DNA from: an uncultured Blastocatellia bacterium
Lineage (GTDB): Bacteria; Acidobacteriota; Blastocatellia; Chloracidobacteriales; Chloracidobacteriaceae
Assembly (NCBI GenBank): GCA_937934745.1
Contig: CALGZC010000040.1
Span: 94,718 to 158,717, forward strand
Direction of reading: 5' to 3'
DNA length: 64,000 nt
Positions 17,414 to 27,100 of this stretch are shown here, in pieces (the stretch's first letter is position 1; each line of letters starts with the position of its first letter). The notes under the pieces were generated by a model. That model saw only the letters and a list, made by a program, of their open reading frames with translations. It had not been told where the DNA came from and did not search any database. The position numbers and the translations under genes were made by a program.

Positions 17414-19294
17414 ATGAACATTGGCAAGTATCGCACGTCGGTCTGGGTTGTAGGGTGGAGCCTCTGGGTTGTCGTGGGTTTGGGGCCGGCAGCGGCGGTT
17501 GCCCAACAGGCTCCGATGGACACGGGCTCTGGAGTGCGTCACACCCTCGCAGGGATTGTCCGGCCGGTAGCGTCGGAGCAGGGCCGGTCGGACACAACCG
17601 CATCCGACCGGGACCTGACCGAGCAAGCACGGCAGCGGGTCGCTGGCGAGCCGCGCGTTGGCATCCTCCCAGGGACAAGTCGTCCCCTGGCGCTGCGCGA
17701 TGCCGTGCTCATGGCGTTGCAATCCAACCCGGACATTGAGATGCAACGGATTGCCGTCCAGCAGTCGGCTTTTGATGTGACCCGCGCGAAGGGTGTGTTT
17801 GATGCCACGCTCACCAGCCAGTTTGCTTACGCGGCGCTGCGCACTCCGGCCTTCAATCCCTTTGCCGGGGCAGACGACAACGGGGCGGTTGAGACCCGCT
17901 TGGCGCAGAACACCTTTGCGTTTACGAAGCCACTGATGACCGGCGGCCGCACTGGCGTCGAGTTCACTTTGGCCCGGCAGGACACAACGAACATCTTTGC
18001 CGGTCTCAACCCGCTCTACACCTCGCAGTTGACATTGACGTTTACCCAGCCGCTATTTCGCAACCGGCGGACGGATGAGTCACGCCGCCAGATTGAACTG
18101 GCGAAGCGCCGATTGACGCTGTCCGACTCGCAGTTCCGGCAGCGCGTCATTGACATTGTGGCGCAGGTACAGTCGGCATACTGGGATTTGGTGTTTGCGC
18201 GGCGCGAGGTAGAGATTCGCGCCGAAGCCGTCGCCTTGGCGAACATCCAACTGGAGCAAAATCGGCGCTTCGTTGAAGCCGGCACTGCTGCCCCGGTGGA
18301 CATTGTGGCCGTTGAGGCTCAGCTCGAGCAGCGACAGGAGGAGTTTTTGCAATCGCTGGAAAACCTGACGCGGGTGGAAAACACGCTCAAGGCACTAATT
18401 CTCAACGAGCGGGAGTCGCCGTTGTGGGGCGAGGCCCTGATTCCGACCGAACAGATTAACTTGGAGCCGGTAACCTTGTCGCTAGATGAGGCTGTGCGTG
18501 CTGCACTCACCAAGCGCCCTGAAATGGAGCAGTTTGCCATCCAGAAAGCCGCCAACGAGGTTGACATTCAGTTTTTCCGTGACCAGTTGCGTCCGCAGGT
18601 GGATTTCTTCGCCTCATATGGCTTGCAAAGTGCTGCCGGGACGCCACTGCCGATTCGTGCCAATCCCTTTGGAGAGGGTTTCAACACCGTCATTCTCGAC
18701 CGCCTGAACACGCTGTCGTCTGGAGCCGGGTTGCCGCCGGTCGTGGTGCCGACGCCAACCCTGCGCCTGCCGGGCTTCTTCATCGGTGGGTTTGGCCAAA
18801 ACTTGGGTAACTTGTTCTCAAAGAACTTTTACACCGTGCGCACCGGGTTGAATTTCAGCTTCACACCGGCGAACCGCGTCGCCCAGAGTGCATTGGGGCG
18901 GGCGACTGCCCAAGCGCGGTTGCTTGATGCCCAGCGGCGGCGGGTGGAAACCCAGATTGAAAGTGAGGTGCGTAACGCTCTGCAATCCGTTCAGACGGCG
19001 TTCCGGCGTGTGCAGGCGGCACGGTCTTCTCGGATCGCTGCCGAAGCACAATATGCCAGTGAAATGCGTCGCTATCAGGTGGGTGAGTCCACGAACTTTC
19101 TCGTCCTCGACCGCCAGAATGCTTTGTCGGCCGCGCAGGGACGCGAGATCCGGGCGCTGACGGACTACAACAAAGCGGTCGTGGCGCTTCAGCGGGCGAT
19201 GTCCACCACACTGGATGTGAATAGTCTCACGGTCAAACCTTCCGATCCTACCCGCCAGGACAGGGCGGCCCCAGATGTTGAGCCAGGGCCATGA
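17414..19294 (+). CDS. TolC-family outer membrane efflux protein
   Basis: TolC proteins form outer-membrane channels with a periplasmic alpha-helical tunnel for efflux pumps or type I secretion. From the ATG at 17414 (GGTGAG upstream) there are 626 residues with a signal peptide ending near AAAVAQQ. The two structural repeats are seen as LALRDAVLMALQSNPDIEMQR and LSLDEAVRAALTKRPEMEQF, each leading into helices with Gln/Ala heptads. Strands of the small barrel appear as FTKPLMTGGRTGVEFTL and TVRTGLNFSFTP. It overlaps the following MFS gene by 4 bp. The frame stays open upstream to 17279 but lacks a signal peptide there. Confidence 0.9.
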   Translation: MNIGKYRTSVWVVGWSLWVVVGLGPAAAVAQQAPMDTGSGVRHTLAGIVRPVASEQGRSDTTASDRDLTEQARQRVAGEPRVGILPGTSRPLALRDAVLMALQSNPDIEMQRIAVQQSAFDVTRAKGVFDATLTSQFAYAALRTPAFNPFAGADDNGAVETRLAQNTFAFTKPLMTGGRTGVEFTLARQDTTNIFAGLNPLYTSQLTLTFTQPLFRNRRTDESRRQIELAKRRLTLSDSQFRQRVIDIVAQVQSAYWDLVFARREVEIRAEAVALANIQLEQNRRFVEAGTAAPVDIVAVEAQLEQRQEEFLQSLENLTRVENTLKALILNERESPLWGEALIPTEQINLEPVTLSLDEAVRAALTKRPEMEQFAIQKAANEVDIQFFRDQLRPQVDFFASYGLQSAAGTPLPIRANPFGEGFNTVILDRLNTLSSGAGLPPVVVPTPTLRLPGFFIGGFGQNLGNLFSKNFYTVRTGLNFSFTPANRVAQSALGRATAQARLLDAQRRRVETQIESEVRNALQSVQTAFRRVQAARSSRIAAEAQYASEMRRYQVGESTNFLVLDRQNALSAAQGREIRALTDYNKAVVALQRAMSTTLDVNSLTVKPSDPTRQDRAAPDVEPGP

Positions 19295-20595
19295 CGGTTG
19301 AGACCATACCGCGCCTGGCCTTCCTTCGGCAGTGGGCCGCCGACTGGTCGCCACTGCGTCAGCCGGCCCTGCGCATTTATTTGAGCTGCCAGGCGGTGTC
19401 GCTGCTCGGTACGTGGATGCAGATTACGGCTCAATCGTGGGTGGTCTGGGAACTGAGCCACGCCATGCAGGCGCAGGGGATTGTCACCTTACTGGGTTCA
19501 ATCCCGCTTCTGGTGTGCGCGCCCTGGGCCGGGACGGCGGCCGACCGTTTTGACCGGCAGAAGCTGCTCATTGTGACGCAAGTCTCCGCTATGTTGCTGG
19601 CCTTTGCGTTGGCGCTGCTTGTGCAAACAGGGTTGGTGCAACTCTGGCACGTGTATGGGTTATCGTTCCTGTTAGGTATTGTGGCAGCGGTAGAACTCCC
19701 CGCCCAGCAAGCGTTCATCGGTGACCTGGTCGGGATGGGCGAAATCCGCAAGGCTTTGGCGCTTAACGGCATCATTGTACAACTCGGCCGCACAATCGGC
19801 CCGGCGCTGGCCGGCTGGACCATTGCACACCTTGGTGTTGCCAAGGCCTTTTGGATGAACGGGGTTAGTTTTCTCGCCGTCATTGCTGGTCTGCTAGCTA
19901 TCCGTATTGCTGCTGCCGGACATCAGCCCGATGGGGCTGGTCGCCCAGGGGGCTTTGCCGAGGCCGTGCGGTATTTGGGCGGACAGCCGCGCCTACTGGA
20001 TTTGCTCGTCTTTGTCATGCTGGCGTCCTTTTTCGTGCTGTCAAATCTGACCGTCTATCCAGCGTTGGCAACGGTTGTGCTCGGCGGCGATTCACGGACG
20101 TTGGGTTGGTTGCTCGGTGCTTCGGGGGTGGGGGCCCTCGTCGGTTCACTACTGGTGACGCACCTTGGCCGGGTAACGCCGTGTGTCGGACGAATGCTCG
20201 TTGGGTGTACGGTGTGGGCCGGCATCATGATTCTGTGCAATTCGCTCAGCCAGACCTTGCCCGGCGCGATGACCTGCATTATTGCGACCGGCCTCGCTGT
20301 GCCGTTTATCTTCACGACGGCGAACGGCCTGATGCAAATGCTGTCGCCTCCTCAAATGCGGGGACGACTGCTCAGCATCTTGCTGATGGTTGGCTTCGGT
20401 CTCCAGCCGGTGGCTGCGATTGGCATCGGGTGGATTGGCGACCGTTTTGGTGCCTCGCAGGCCCTGTTCGTCAACGGCTGTTGCCTGATCACAGGCGGGG
20501 TGTTGATGGCCGCCCGACGCGGGCTGTTGGCGTGGCAGGTTGGCGCGCTAGCCGAAACGTCCGGGCCGAGTCGGCGGACAGCGTTCCCGACGTAG
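19291..20595 (+). CDS. MFS transporter, EntS/MFS_3-like
   Basis: A 434-residue protein with about twelve membrane helices. MFS signatures include GTAADRFDRQKLLI at the loop between helices 2 and 3, and QPVAAIGIGWIGDRFGASQAL in the second half. The MFS_3 subgroup exports siderophores and drugs. The ATG lies inside the tolC stop (ATGA, 19291-19294), so the two products are made together. No membrane-fusion adaptor gene is next to them. The following regulator gene is TetR-type and could control this pair. Confidence 0.87.
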   Translation: MTVETIPRLAFLRQWAADWSPLRQPALRIYLSCQAVSLLGTWMQITAQSWVVWELSHAMQAQGIVTLLGSIPLLVCAPWAGTAADRFDRQKLLIVTQVSAMLLAFALALLVQTGLVQLWHVYGLSFLLGIVAAVELPAQQAFIGDLVGMGEIRKALALNGIIVQLGRTIGPALAGWTIAHLGVAKAFWMNGVSFLAVIAGLLAIRIAAAGHQPDGAGRPGGFAEAVRYLGGQPRLLDLLVFVMLASFFVLSNLTVYPALATVVLGGDSRTLGWLLGASGVGALVGSLLVTHLGRVTPCVGRMLVGCTVWAGIMILCNSLSQTLPGAMTCIIATGLAVPFIFTTANGLMQMLSPPQMRGRLLSILLMVGFGLQPVAAIGIGWIGDRFGASQALFVNGCCLITGGVLMAARRGLLAWQVGALAETSGPSRRTAFPT

Positions 20596-20724
20596 TGGTA
20601 CGGTGGAGGCGTAGGGGCAGTCCGGGTTGAGCTGCTGGCCGTCAACCCCGACGGTTCCTGCCGAGAGCCGGTGTGACAGGTGCTTGTTCCACTGGGCGCA
20701 CGCTCCTCGTCGGGGGCGCGTGAT

Positions 20725-20744
20725 GGCTGGATATGTGTCCAGCC
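20725..20744. terminator. 7-bp hairpin after the MFS gene
   Basis: GGCTGGA (20725-20731) pairs with TCCAGCC (20738-20744) over a six-base loop. It lies in the 378-bp gap between the MFS and tetR genes. There is no T-run. Nothing else is recognised in 20596-20973. Confidence 0.35.
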
Positions 20745-20973
20745 GGCGCAGCAATGTTGGAGCCGTCCGGTGGGAAGGTTGGTGTTATGGGTCCCTGATG
20801 TAATCTAACGCCCTGTCGCCTGGGCATCGGGTCCGCTGGGTGGGTATGTTGTCGAAGCCACCACTGCTGCCGTATCAGCCGGCCACGACCGCAAGAAGTG
20901 AACAAGTGTTGATTTTTCAGAAACTTCGGTCAACCCTGTCGATGCGCACCGCATTGTTCTCGCTCCGTTGTCT

Positions 20974-21846
20974 ATGAAGCCGCAAATCCAAAGCCAGACC
21001 GAGTCTGCTGCTGCCAGCGCGTTCCAGGCGTCGCCAGCGCGGCGTCGCCGGCGTGTGGCTGACGGCGATGCCGATGTTAAGACCCGGCTACTGACGGTTG
21101 CCGAACACCTGTTTGCCGAACGGGGATTTGCCTGTACGAGTATCCGCGACTTGGCCGCCGAGGCGAACGTCAATATTGCTGCCGTCAACTACCATTTTCA
21201 CAGCAAGGAAGAGCTATACCTGGAAACCCTGCGCTATGCCATGCGGCGCTCGAAAGACCTAACGCCACGCTTCATGCGCATTTTGCGCGCCGCGCAGCGG
21301 GCCGGAACATCCGAAGCCGCCCGGCAGGGGATTGTCCGCTTTATTACGACCTTCATTACCCACCTGTATGGTCAGTCCGGCGAGACCGACTACTCCCTAG
21401 CCCTGATGTCGCACGAGATGGTGCATCCGACCGGCGCACTGGACATTGTGATCCGTGAGTTCATTCGACCACGGTATGAAATTTTGATGGCGCTGATCCG
21501 CCTGGCGCGCCCTGACATCAAGGATGACACCCAGGTGGCGCTGCATGTGTTCAGCATTGCCGGCCAGTGTCTTCACGTCCACTTTTGCCGTCCGATTGCC
21601 CTGCAACTGGTGGGCGAACGGCGTTTGACGCCGCGCTTGGTCAAGCAGATTGCCCTCCACATTGCCGAATTTTCTCTCAAGGGGCTGTTGCCGGCAGGGC
21701 TTCCGGTGTCGCATTTTCTGGGCGCAGGTGCGGAAACAGAATCACATCCCGAATCGAGCGCTGATTTGTCAGCAGCATCACCAGCCGGTCGATCCCGACG
21801 CCCTCGCCGGCCGTCGGCGGCATACCGTAGGCTAACGCCCGAATAA
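20974..21846 (+). CDS. TetR/AcrR-family transcriptional regulator with 3' overlap into lysS
   Basis: A DNA-binding repressor. The N-terminal helix-turn-helix (about residues 35-80) reads [43 protein letters not shown], the classic TetR_N sequence. The C-terminal ligand domain with [20 protein letters not shown] resembles CerR/YbiH-type regulators. The conserved part ends near residue 240; the remaining 50 residues ([14 protein letters not shown] and an Arg-rich end) are encoded by DNA that is the antisense of lysS. The start is ATG 20974, or TTG 20968. Its target is unknown; the tolC-MFS genes just upstream are the obvious candidates. Confidence 0.88.
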   Translation: MKPQIQSQTESAAASAFQASPARRRRRVADGDADVKTRLLTVAEHLFAERGFACTSIRDLAAEANVNIAAVNYHFHSKEELYLETLRYAMRRSKDLTPRFMRILRAAQRAGTSEAARQGIVRFITTFITHLYGQSGETDYSLALMSHEMVHPTGALDIVIREFIRPRYEILMALIRLARPDIKDDTQVALHVFSIAGQCLHVHFCRPIALQLVGERRLTPRLVKQIALHIAEFSLKGLLPAGLPVSHFLGAGAETESHPESSADLSAASPAGRSRRPRRPSAAYRRLTPE

Positions 21847-23200
21847 AGTCCTCATCGAGCGGCATGGCTTCGTCGTCGCCGCGGGCGCGCTCGGCAAGCT
21901 GCTGCTCAAAGCGGCGGCGCTGCTCGTCGGGATCGTTAAGTTCGGTAAAAGCGTTGGCGCACTCCATCCCGCCGATAAAGAGTTCAAAACGGTCAACGAA
22001 GTTGGGGTTGTCATCGGCATGCCGCGCCAGGGGACTGAGTTCTGTTGGAAAGCGGGTGATAAAGGTCGGCTGGATCAGGTTTGGTTCGGCGACGTGCTCA
22101 AACAGTTCCCCTAGACGTTGACCGTAGCCGAGGTGGGGTGCCATAGGAAGCTTGAGCCGCTCGAGGGCCCGATTGACGCCGGCCAGATCGTCCAACTCGG
22201 CGATAGTTGGCGGATCGGCGGTCGGCCAGTGCGCAACGATCGCTTCCTGCATCGTCAGACGCCGCCACGGACGGGCAAAGGAAATGGTCACTTCCCCGTA
22301 AGTAATGGTGTCGGACGCGCAAGTTTGCGCAACGACCTCGGTGAGGAGTTCTTCGGTCAGCGTCATGAGGTCTTCATACGTTGCATAGGCTTCGTAGAAT
22401 TCCAGCATGGTGAACTCCGGATTGTGGCGCGTCGAAAGGCCCTCATTGCGAAAGTTGCGGTTGATTTCATAGACCTTTTCAAAGCCGCCGACGATGAGCC
22501 GCTTGAGGTACAGCTCGGGGGCGATGCGCGCATAAAGCGGCATGTCCAGAGCGTTGTGGTGGGTCACAAACGGGCGCGCCGTCGCGCCCGACGCAATGGG
22601 GTGCAGCATGGGTGTCTCGACTTCGAGGTACCCGCGTGCATCAAAGAACCGCCGTATGGCCTGAATAATCTGTGCCCGTTTGACAAACACCGCCCGGACA
22701 TCACAGTTGGCAATCAGGTCGGCGTAGCGCCGCCGATAGCGCAACTCGATGTCGTGCAAACCGTAGTGTTTGTCCGGCGGTGGGATGATGGCCTTGGTCA
22801 AGAACGTGAGCTGTTCAACGTGTACGGATAGTTCACCGGTTTTCGTCCGAAAGAGCCGGCCGGCGACGCCGATGAAGTCGCCCAGATCGAGCCGTTTTAG
22901 AAGTAACCACTCCTGTTCCGGTAGGTCATTTTTCCGTAAGTACGCTTGGAGCATCGCCGCGCCATCGGTAAAGCGGATGAAGGCGGCTTTGCCCATGAGG
23001 TTGATGGCTTGAATTCGTCCTGGAACGCGCACGGTGACCGCGGCAGCCTCCAGTTCATCGCCTGGGTAGGCGCCATACGCAGTCACGATCTGGCTGACAC
23101 TGTGCGTTCGGCGATAGCCGGCCGGATAGGACGGGAAGCCGAGCGCGGCGATGTCGGCTAAGTTCCGACGCCGTTGCTGAGTGTATTCGTTTTCTTCCAT
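21677..23200 (-). CDS. lysS: Lysyl-tRNA synthetase, class II
   Basis: Charges tRNA-Lys. The N-terminal OB anticodon-binding domain occupies about 50-150 ([20 protein letters not shown]). Class II motifs are visible: motif 2 around [20 protein letters not shown], and motif 3 as [20 protein letters not shown] near the C-terminus. [14 protein letters not shown] and [11 protein letters not shown] are typical of LysS. The length of 507 residues is standard. The last 170 bp are also covered by the convergent tetR gene; motif 3 lies in this overlap, so LysS constrains the DNA there. Confidence 0.96.
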   Translation of the reverse strand: MEENEYTQQRRRNLADIAALGFPSYPAGYRRTHSVSQIVTAYGAYPGDELEAAAVTVRVPGRIQAINLMGKAAFIRFTDGAAMLQAYLRKNDLPEQEWLLLKRLDLGDFIGVAGRLFRTKTGELSVHVEQLTFLTKAIIPPPDKHYGLHDIELRYRRRYADLIANCDVRAVFVKRAQIIQAIRRFFDARGYLEVETPMLHPIASGATARPFVTHHNALDMPLYARIAPELYLKRLIVGGFEKVYEINRNFRNEGLSTRHNPEFTMLEFYEAYATYEDLMTLTEELLTEVVAQTCASDTITYGEVTISFARPWRRLTMQEAIVAHWPTADPPTIAELDDLAGVNRALERLKLPMAPHLGYGQRLGELFEHVAEPNLIQPTFITRFPTELSPLARHADDNPNFVDRFELFIGGMECANAFTELNDPDEQRRRFEQQLAERARGDDEAMPLDEDFIRALAYGMPPTAGEGVGIDRLVMLLTNQRSIRDVILFPHLRPENATPEALPATAP

Positions 23201-23230
23201 ACCGTTGTGTCACCCTGCGCCAAGCCGGTA

Positions 23231-23947
23231 TCACGTGCCGATGACTTTCATCCGGCGGAGGATACGCGCCAGCTCAATACGTCCGCGATTGATGCGCGAT
23301 TTGACTGTTCCTTCGGGAATCTGGAGCTTTTCAACGATCTCCTGGTAGGTCATTTCTTCAATATCGCGCATGATGACGCACTGGCGTAGGTCGGGGGGAA
23401 GCTTCTCAATGGCCTGCATGATTTGTAGCGACTGTTCCTGGCGCTCGATATGTTGCTGGGGATGGTCGGTGTGACTGCGCAAGTGATGAACATGAACCTC
23501 AAGGTCTTCACCTTCCTCAAGCGGCTGGCGTTGGCGGCGGCGATAGTCGTCAATGATGAGGTTGCGTGCCAGGCGCAGTAGCCAGTTGGGCAGATCGCCC
23601 ACGTCAGGGTTGTACTGCTCAAGCGAGCGGTAAACCTTGAGAAACACTTCCTGGGTGAGGTCTTCCGCCTGTTCATGGCGGCCGACGAACTTGTAGGCCA
23701 AGTAGTAGATGCGGCGGGAATACTGCCGGACGAGAAATTCCCAGGCAGCCGCGTCGCCGGCGCGGCAGCGTGCAACGAGTGCCATATCGGCAGAGCGGTC
23801 GCGAGATGTGCCGCCAGGTGGTGGAAGGTTTGCTTCCAGCGTGGCAAGCGCTTCTCGCCGGTCAGGCGGCAAGTCCTTGAGATCGTCAGAACTTTCCGCA
23901 CTGAGGGTGGGTAGACCATCTGGCGGCATGCTCTCCGGCGAGGACAT
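23231..23947 (-). CDS. RNA polymerase ECF-type sigma factor
   Basis: A 238-residue sigma-70 family protein with only regions 2 and 4. Region 2 is FLVRQYSRRIYYLAYKFVG, then AEDLTQEVFLKVYRSLEQY and NWLLRLARNLIIDDYRRR. Region 4 is IEKLPPDLRQCVIMRDIEEM, then TYQEIVEKLQIPEGTVKSRI. A roughly 50-residue Pro/Asp-rich extension precedes region 2. The gene is 30 bp upstream of lysS on the same strand. No zinc-finger anti-sigma gene follows, which would be usual for RpoE-type factors. Confidence 0.92.
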   Translation of the reverse strand: MSSPESMPPDGLPTLSAESSDDLKDLPPDRREALATLEANLPPPGGTSRDRSADMALVARCRAGDAAAWEFLVRQYSRRIYYLAYKFVGRHEQAEDLTQEVFLKVYRSLEQYNPDVGDLPNWLLRLARNLIIDDYRRRQRQPLEEGEDLEVHVHHLRSHTDHPQQHIERQEQSLQIMQAIEKLPPDLRQCVIMRDIEEMTYQEIVEKLQIPEGTVKSRINRGRIELARILRRMKVIGT

Positions 23948-24082
23948 CGGACAAACCCGTGGGATGCCAAATCGGGGGGGGTGACACGAACTTACGCTTT
24001 TTGGCGGCGCAAGTCAAAATGACCAGGCCGCCACCGCGGCACACGAGCTTGCCGCCACACCTGCCAACATTGATCGGCAGCT

Positions 24083-24116
24083 GTGCTGCCCGCCCCGGGG
24101 CCGGGGCGGGCAGCAC
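24083..24116 (-). terminator. Perfect 14-bp GC hairpin after the TonB receptor gene
   Basis: GTGCTGCCCGCCCC (24083-24096) pairs exactly with GGGGCGGGCAGCAC (24103-24116) over a six-base loop, starting 15 bp past the receptor stop codon. It is the strongest hairpin in the window. No T-run follows, so it may need Rho or may protect the mRNA 3' end. Confidence 0.65.
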
Positions 24117-24130
24117 ACCGGTACAACCTG

Positions 24131-27100
24131 CTAGAAGGTGTAGCGGAGCGCGAACTGCATCACCCGTGGCGGCCCCTGCGTTGCCGTAAAGCGTCCAAAA
24201 CCAGGACCCGGCTGGCTTGTGGTTGAGTCCTGGGGAATCTGGAAGTTCACGGTTTGCACGCCGGTGAGGCATGCGGTGTTGGTAGCGTTGAAGACTTCCC
24301 ACCGGAAGAGCAGGGTTTGCTTTTCACTCCACGGCATGCGGAAGTACTTGCCCAAGCCGAAATCGAGCGACACGAAGCCGGGATCGCGGAGGATGTTCCG
24401 CCCGCCGGTCTCGCCGGCGCGCGGGTTGCGGAAGGACTGCGACGCCGCCACCGGATCGCGGAACAGGTTGGGCCGTCCGCCGGCGCCGTTGCGCGTTGGC
24501 GACGAGCTGATCGGACGGATGGGAACGCCGTTGCTCTGAACGTTCCAGTTGGTCGCCCAGCGTCGCCCGTCGAAGGGCGCGTCCACGGGCAGGCCCGAAT
24601 TCCAGCGGAAAATGCTTGTGAGCTGCCAGCCGCCGATGAAGGCGTCCGCCCAGCGTGGGATGTCGGAGGCGAAGGCGCGCCCGCGTCCCACGGGAATGTC
24701 CCAGATGGCGTTGAAGTTAATGATGTGGCGCGTGTCAAAATCCGAGAATGACCGGTTGTCGCGCGGTCGAATCGGGTTGAGAATAAACGCGCTGCCGAAC
24801 TGCCCGAACCGCTGGAGACCCGAGGCGGTATCCAGCGACTTCGACAGCGTGTAGTTGAAGTCCCAGGTGAGCTGGTCCTTGTAGCGTTGCCGCACGGAGA
24901 GCGTCAGCCCGTGGTAATCCGAAGTGGCGATGCTGCCCCAAGCCGCGAGCGTCCCATATTGCGGCTGGAAGAAGATCGGCGTTCCAGGGCGGCCGTCGGT
25001 GCGGAAGAAGAAGTTGGCGTAATCGAACGCCAACTGAAGCGTCGTCCAGTCGCTGCCGGCAATGCCGTCAATGACGCCGATGCCGGGGACGGGAATGCGC
25101 GCAATGGAGGCGTAAACAGCCTGCGCCGGCGTCAAGCCGCGAAAAGCGTCCTCGTCGCCGACGAAGAAATCGCCCAGCGCCCCGATGAGGTCAACACCCT
25201 GGAACAAGTTCGTGAAGTAGGGGAGATTTGGCACCGCCGACAGCGGCGCATTGCGGTCGCGTAGATCGGCCAGGATGCCCGCTACGGTGTACCAGTCCTG
25301 ACCCGATTGCGGATCACGCAGGTTGTTGAGCGCCACGATGTCGCGCGTGGCGAGCAGGTTGCGCCCAATGCGCCCGATGTAGGACGCTTCGGCATAGAGT
25401 CCGCCCGGCAGCTTGCGTCCAAGCGTTACGTTGAAGACGTGGTTGTAGGGCGCGCGCACCGTCGCGTCCAGGGACTGCTCAATGGCCTGAATCCGACGGA
25501 ACGAACCCGGCTGCTGCCGTGGGAACGTCAACTGTCCCGGAATCGTGATCAGCGGCAGCCCCCGCACCTGCTGACCGATGCCGGTAATTAACGGCGCGGG
25601 GCGCGTTGTAACGTTGAAGGAGTTGGCCGGGGTCAGCGACTGCGACGAGAAGCCGAGCGTGTTGTTGTTATCGAATTGGAAGGCGATCTGCGTTCCGTAG
25701 TAGTCATTGACCAGCCCGTAGCCGCCGCGAACGATGGTGTCTCCTTCATTCCCTAGCAGCCGCTTCCAGAAGCCGCCTTCTGCGCGCGGCGACCAGGCAA
25801 CGGCAAAGCGAGGCTGCCAGTTGTTCCAGTCAATGTCGTAGTTGCCGGGTCGGTTGTTGGCTGGGCCGGCTAAATCCACCACAATCGGGTCGTTGAAGGG
25901 AACGCCGGCTTGCATTCCACGCAACCGCCCCTGAAAGTATTCACCCAGGGGGACGGTGGTGCGCGCCTGGAGTCCGTTTTGCTCATAGACCGGACGGCTG
26001 ACGCTGTAGCGAATCCCATAGGTGAGGGTGAGATTCGGCCGCACACGCCACGTATCCTGGAGATAGCCTTCATATTCTTCGGTGGCTATGTCACGCCGAA
26101 TCGGTATGCCACTTTCAAGGAGCGAACCGTCGCGGGTGAAGTTGAAGTTGGCGGAATACTGCGACGCGCGCCCGATGAGCGCCGACATGGCGACTTGCAC
26201 CGGACTGCGAAAGCCGGTGCTGATCGGAAAGCCGGCCGCGATGATGGGGTTGGACAGCACTGCGCCGCTCTGCTGGTAAAACGAGAAGTTGGCGACAATG
26301 GCATCAAAGGACCGGGCGGAGTTCAGCACCTGATTGCGGATGATGCGGACGTTACCGCCGAACTGAAACGAGTGTCCACCCTTGATGAGCGTGAAGTCGT
26401 TGACGAAGTTGTACACCGGCGAGACGCGGGACAGCGAGCGGGAAAAAGCGAACGGCTGAAACACATCCCGCAGGTTGAGGGAGTTTTGGTTGGAATCGCC
26501 GCCCAGCGTGAAGGCGTTGCGCGTGATGCCAAACCGGAAGACATTGATTTTGTTGCTTGAAATCGTCCAGGTATGACTCGCGGCCAGTCCCGTCGGATGC
26601 TCCCAGGCGGTTGGCGTCGGCGTATCGGGGAACTGCTGCGCCGCGCGGGCGCTGTTGTCCTGCTGGTAGTTGAGGCGCGCCGACAAAACGTGTTTGTTCT
26701 GCTGGTCAACGTTCCAGTCCAGCCGTGCAATGCTGGTGTTTTGCCGCACTGGCAGCGGGGCGTTGAATGTGAACCCGCCGGTGTTGAGGCCGTCGCCTAC
26801 CTGATCGTTGTTGACCGGGTAGCGCTGCGCGGCCTGGGCCATCAGTTGCAGCGTGATTGGATTGAGGCCGACTGCCGGGAAAATGGCTTCCAACTGCGGG
26901 CGCGTCAGCGTGGTCACGCCGCCGCTCGCATTGATGAAGCGGAGCGTGCCCTGACCCATTGTCGGGCGCGGCACGAGTCGCGTGACCGGCGTCCCCTGCG
27001 CCAGCCGCAAGCCTTCGTAGGTGAAGAAGAAAAAGAATCGATCCTTGACGACGGGGCCGCCAATGGCGCCGCCGAACTGGTTGCGAATAAGCTGCGGGCG

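Noticed and set aside
22118..22831. 237-codon plus-strand frame inside lysS
   Set aside because: Shadow of lysS; no independent evidence.
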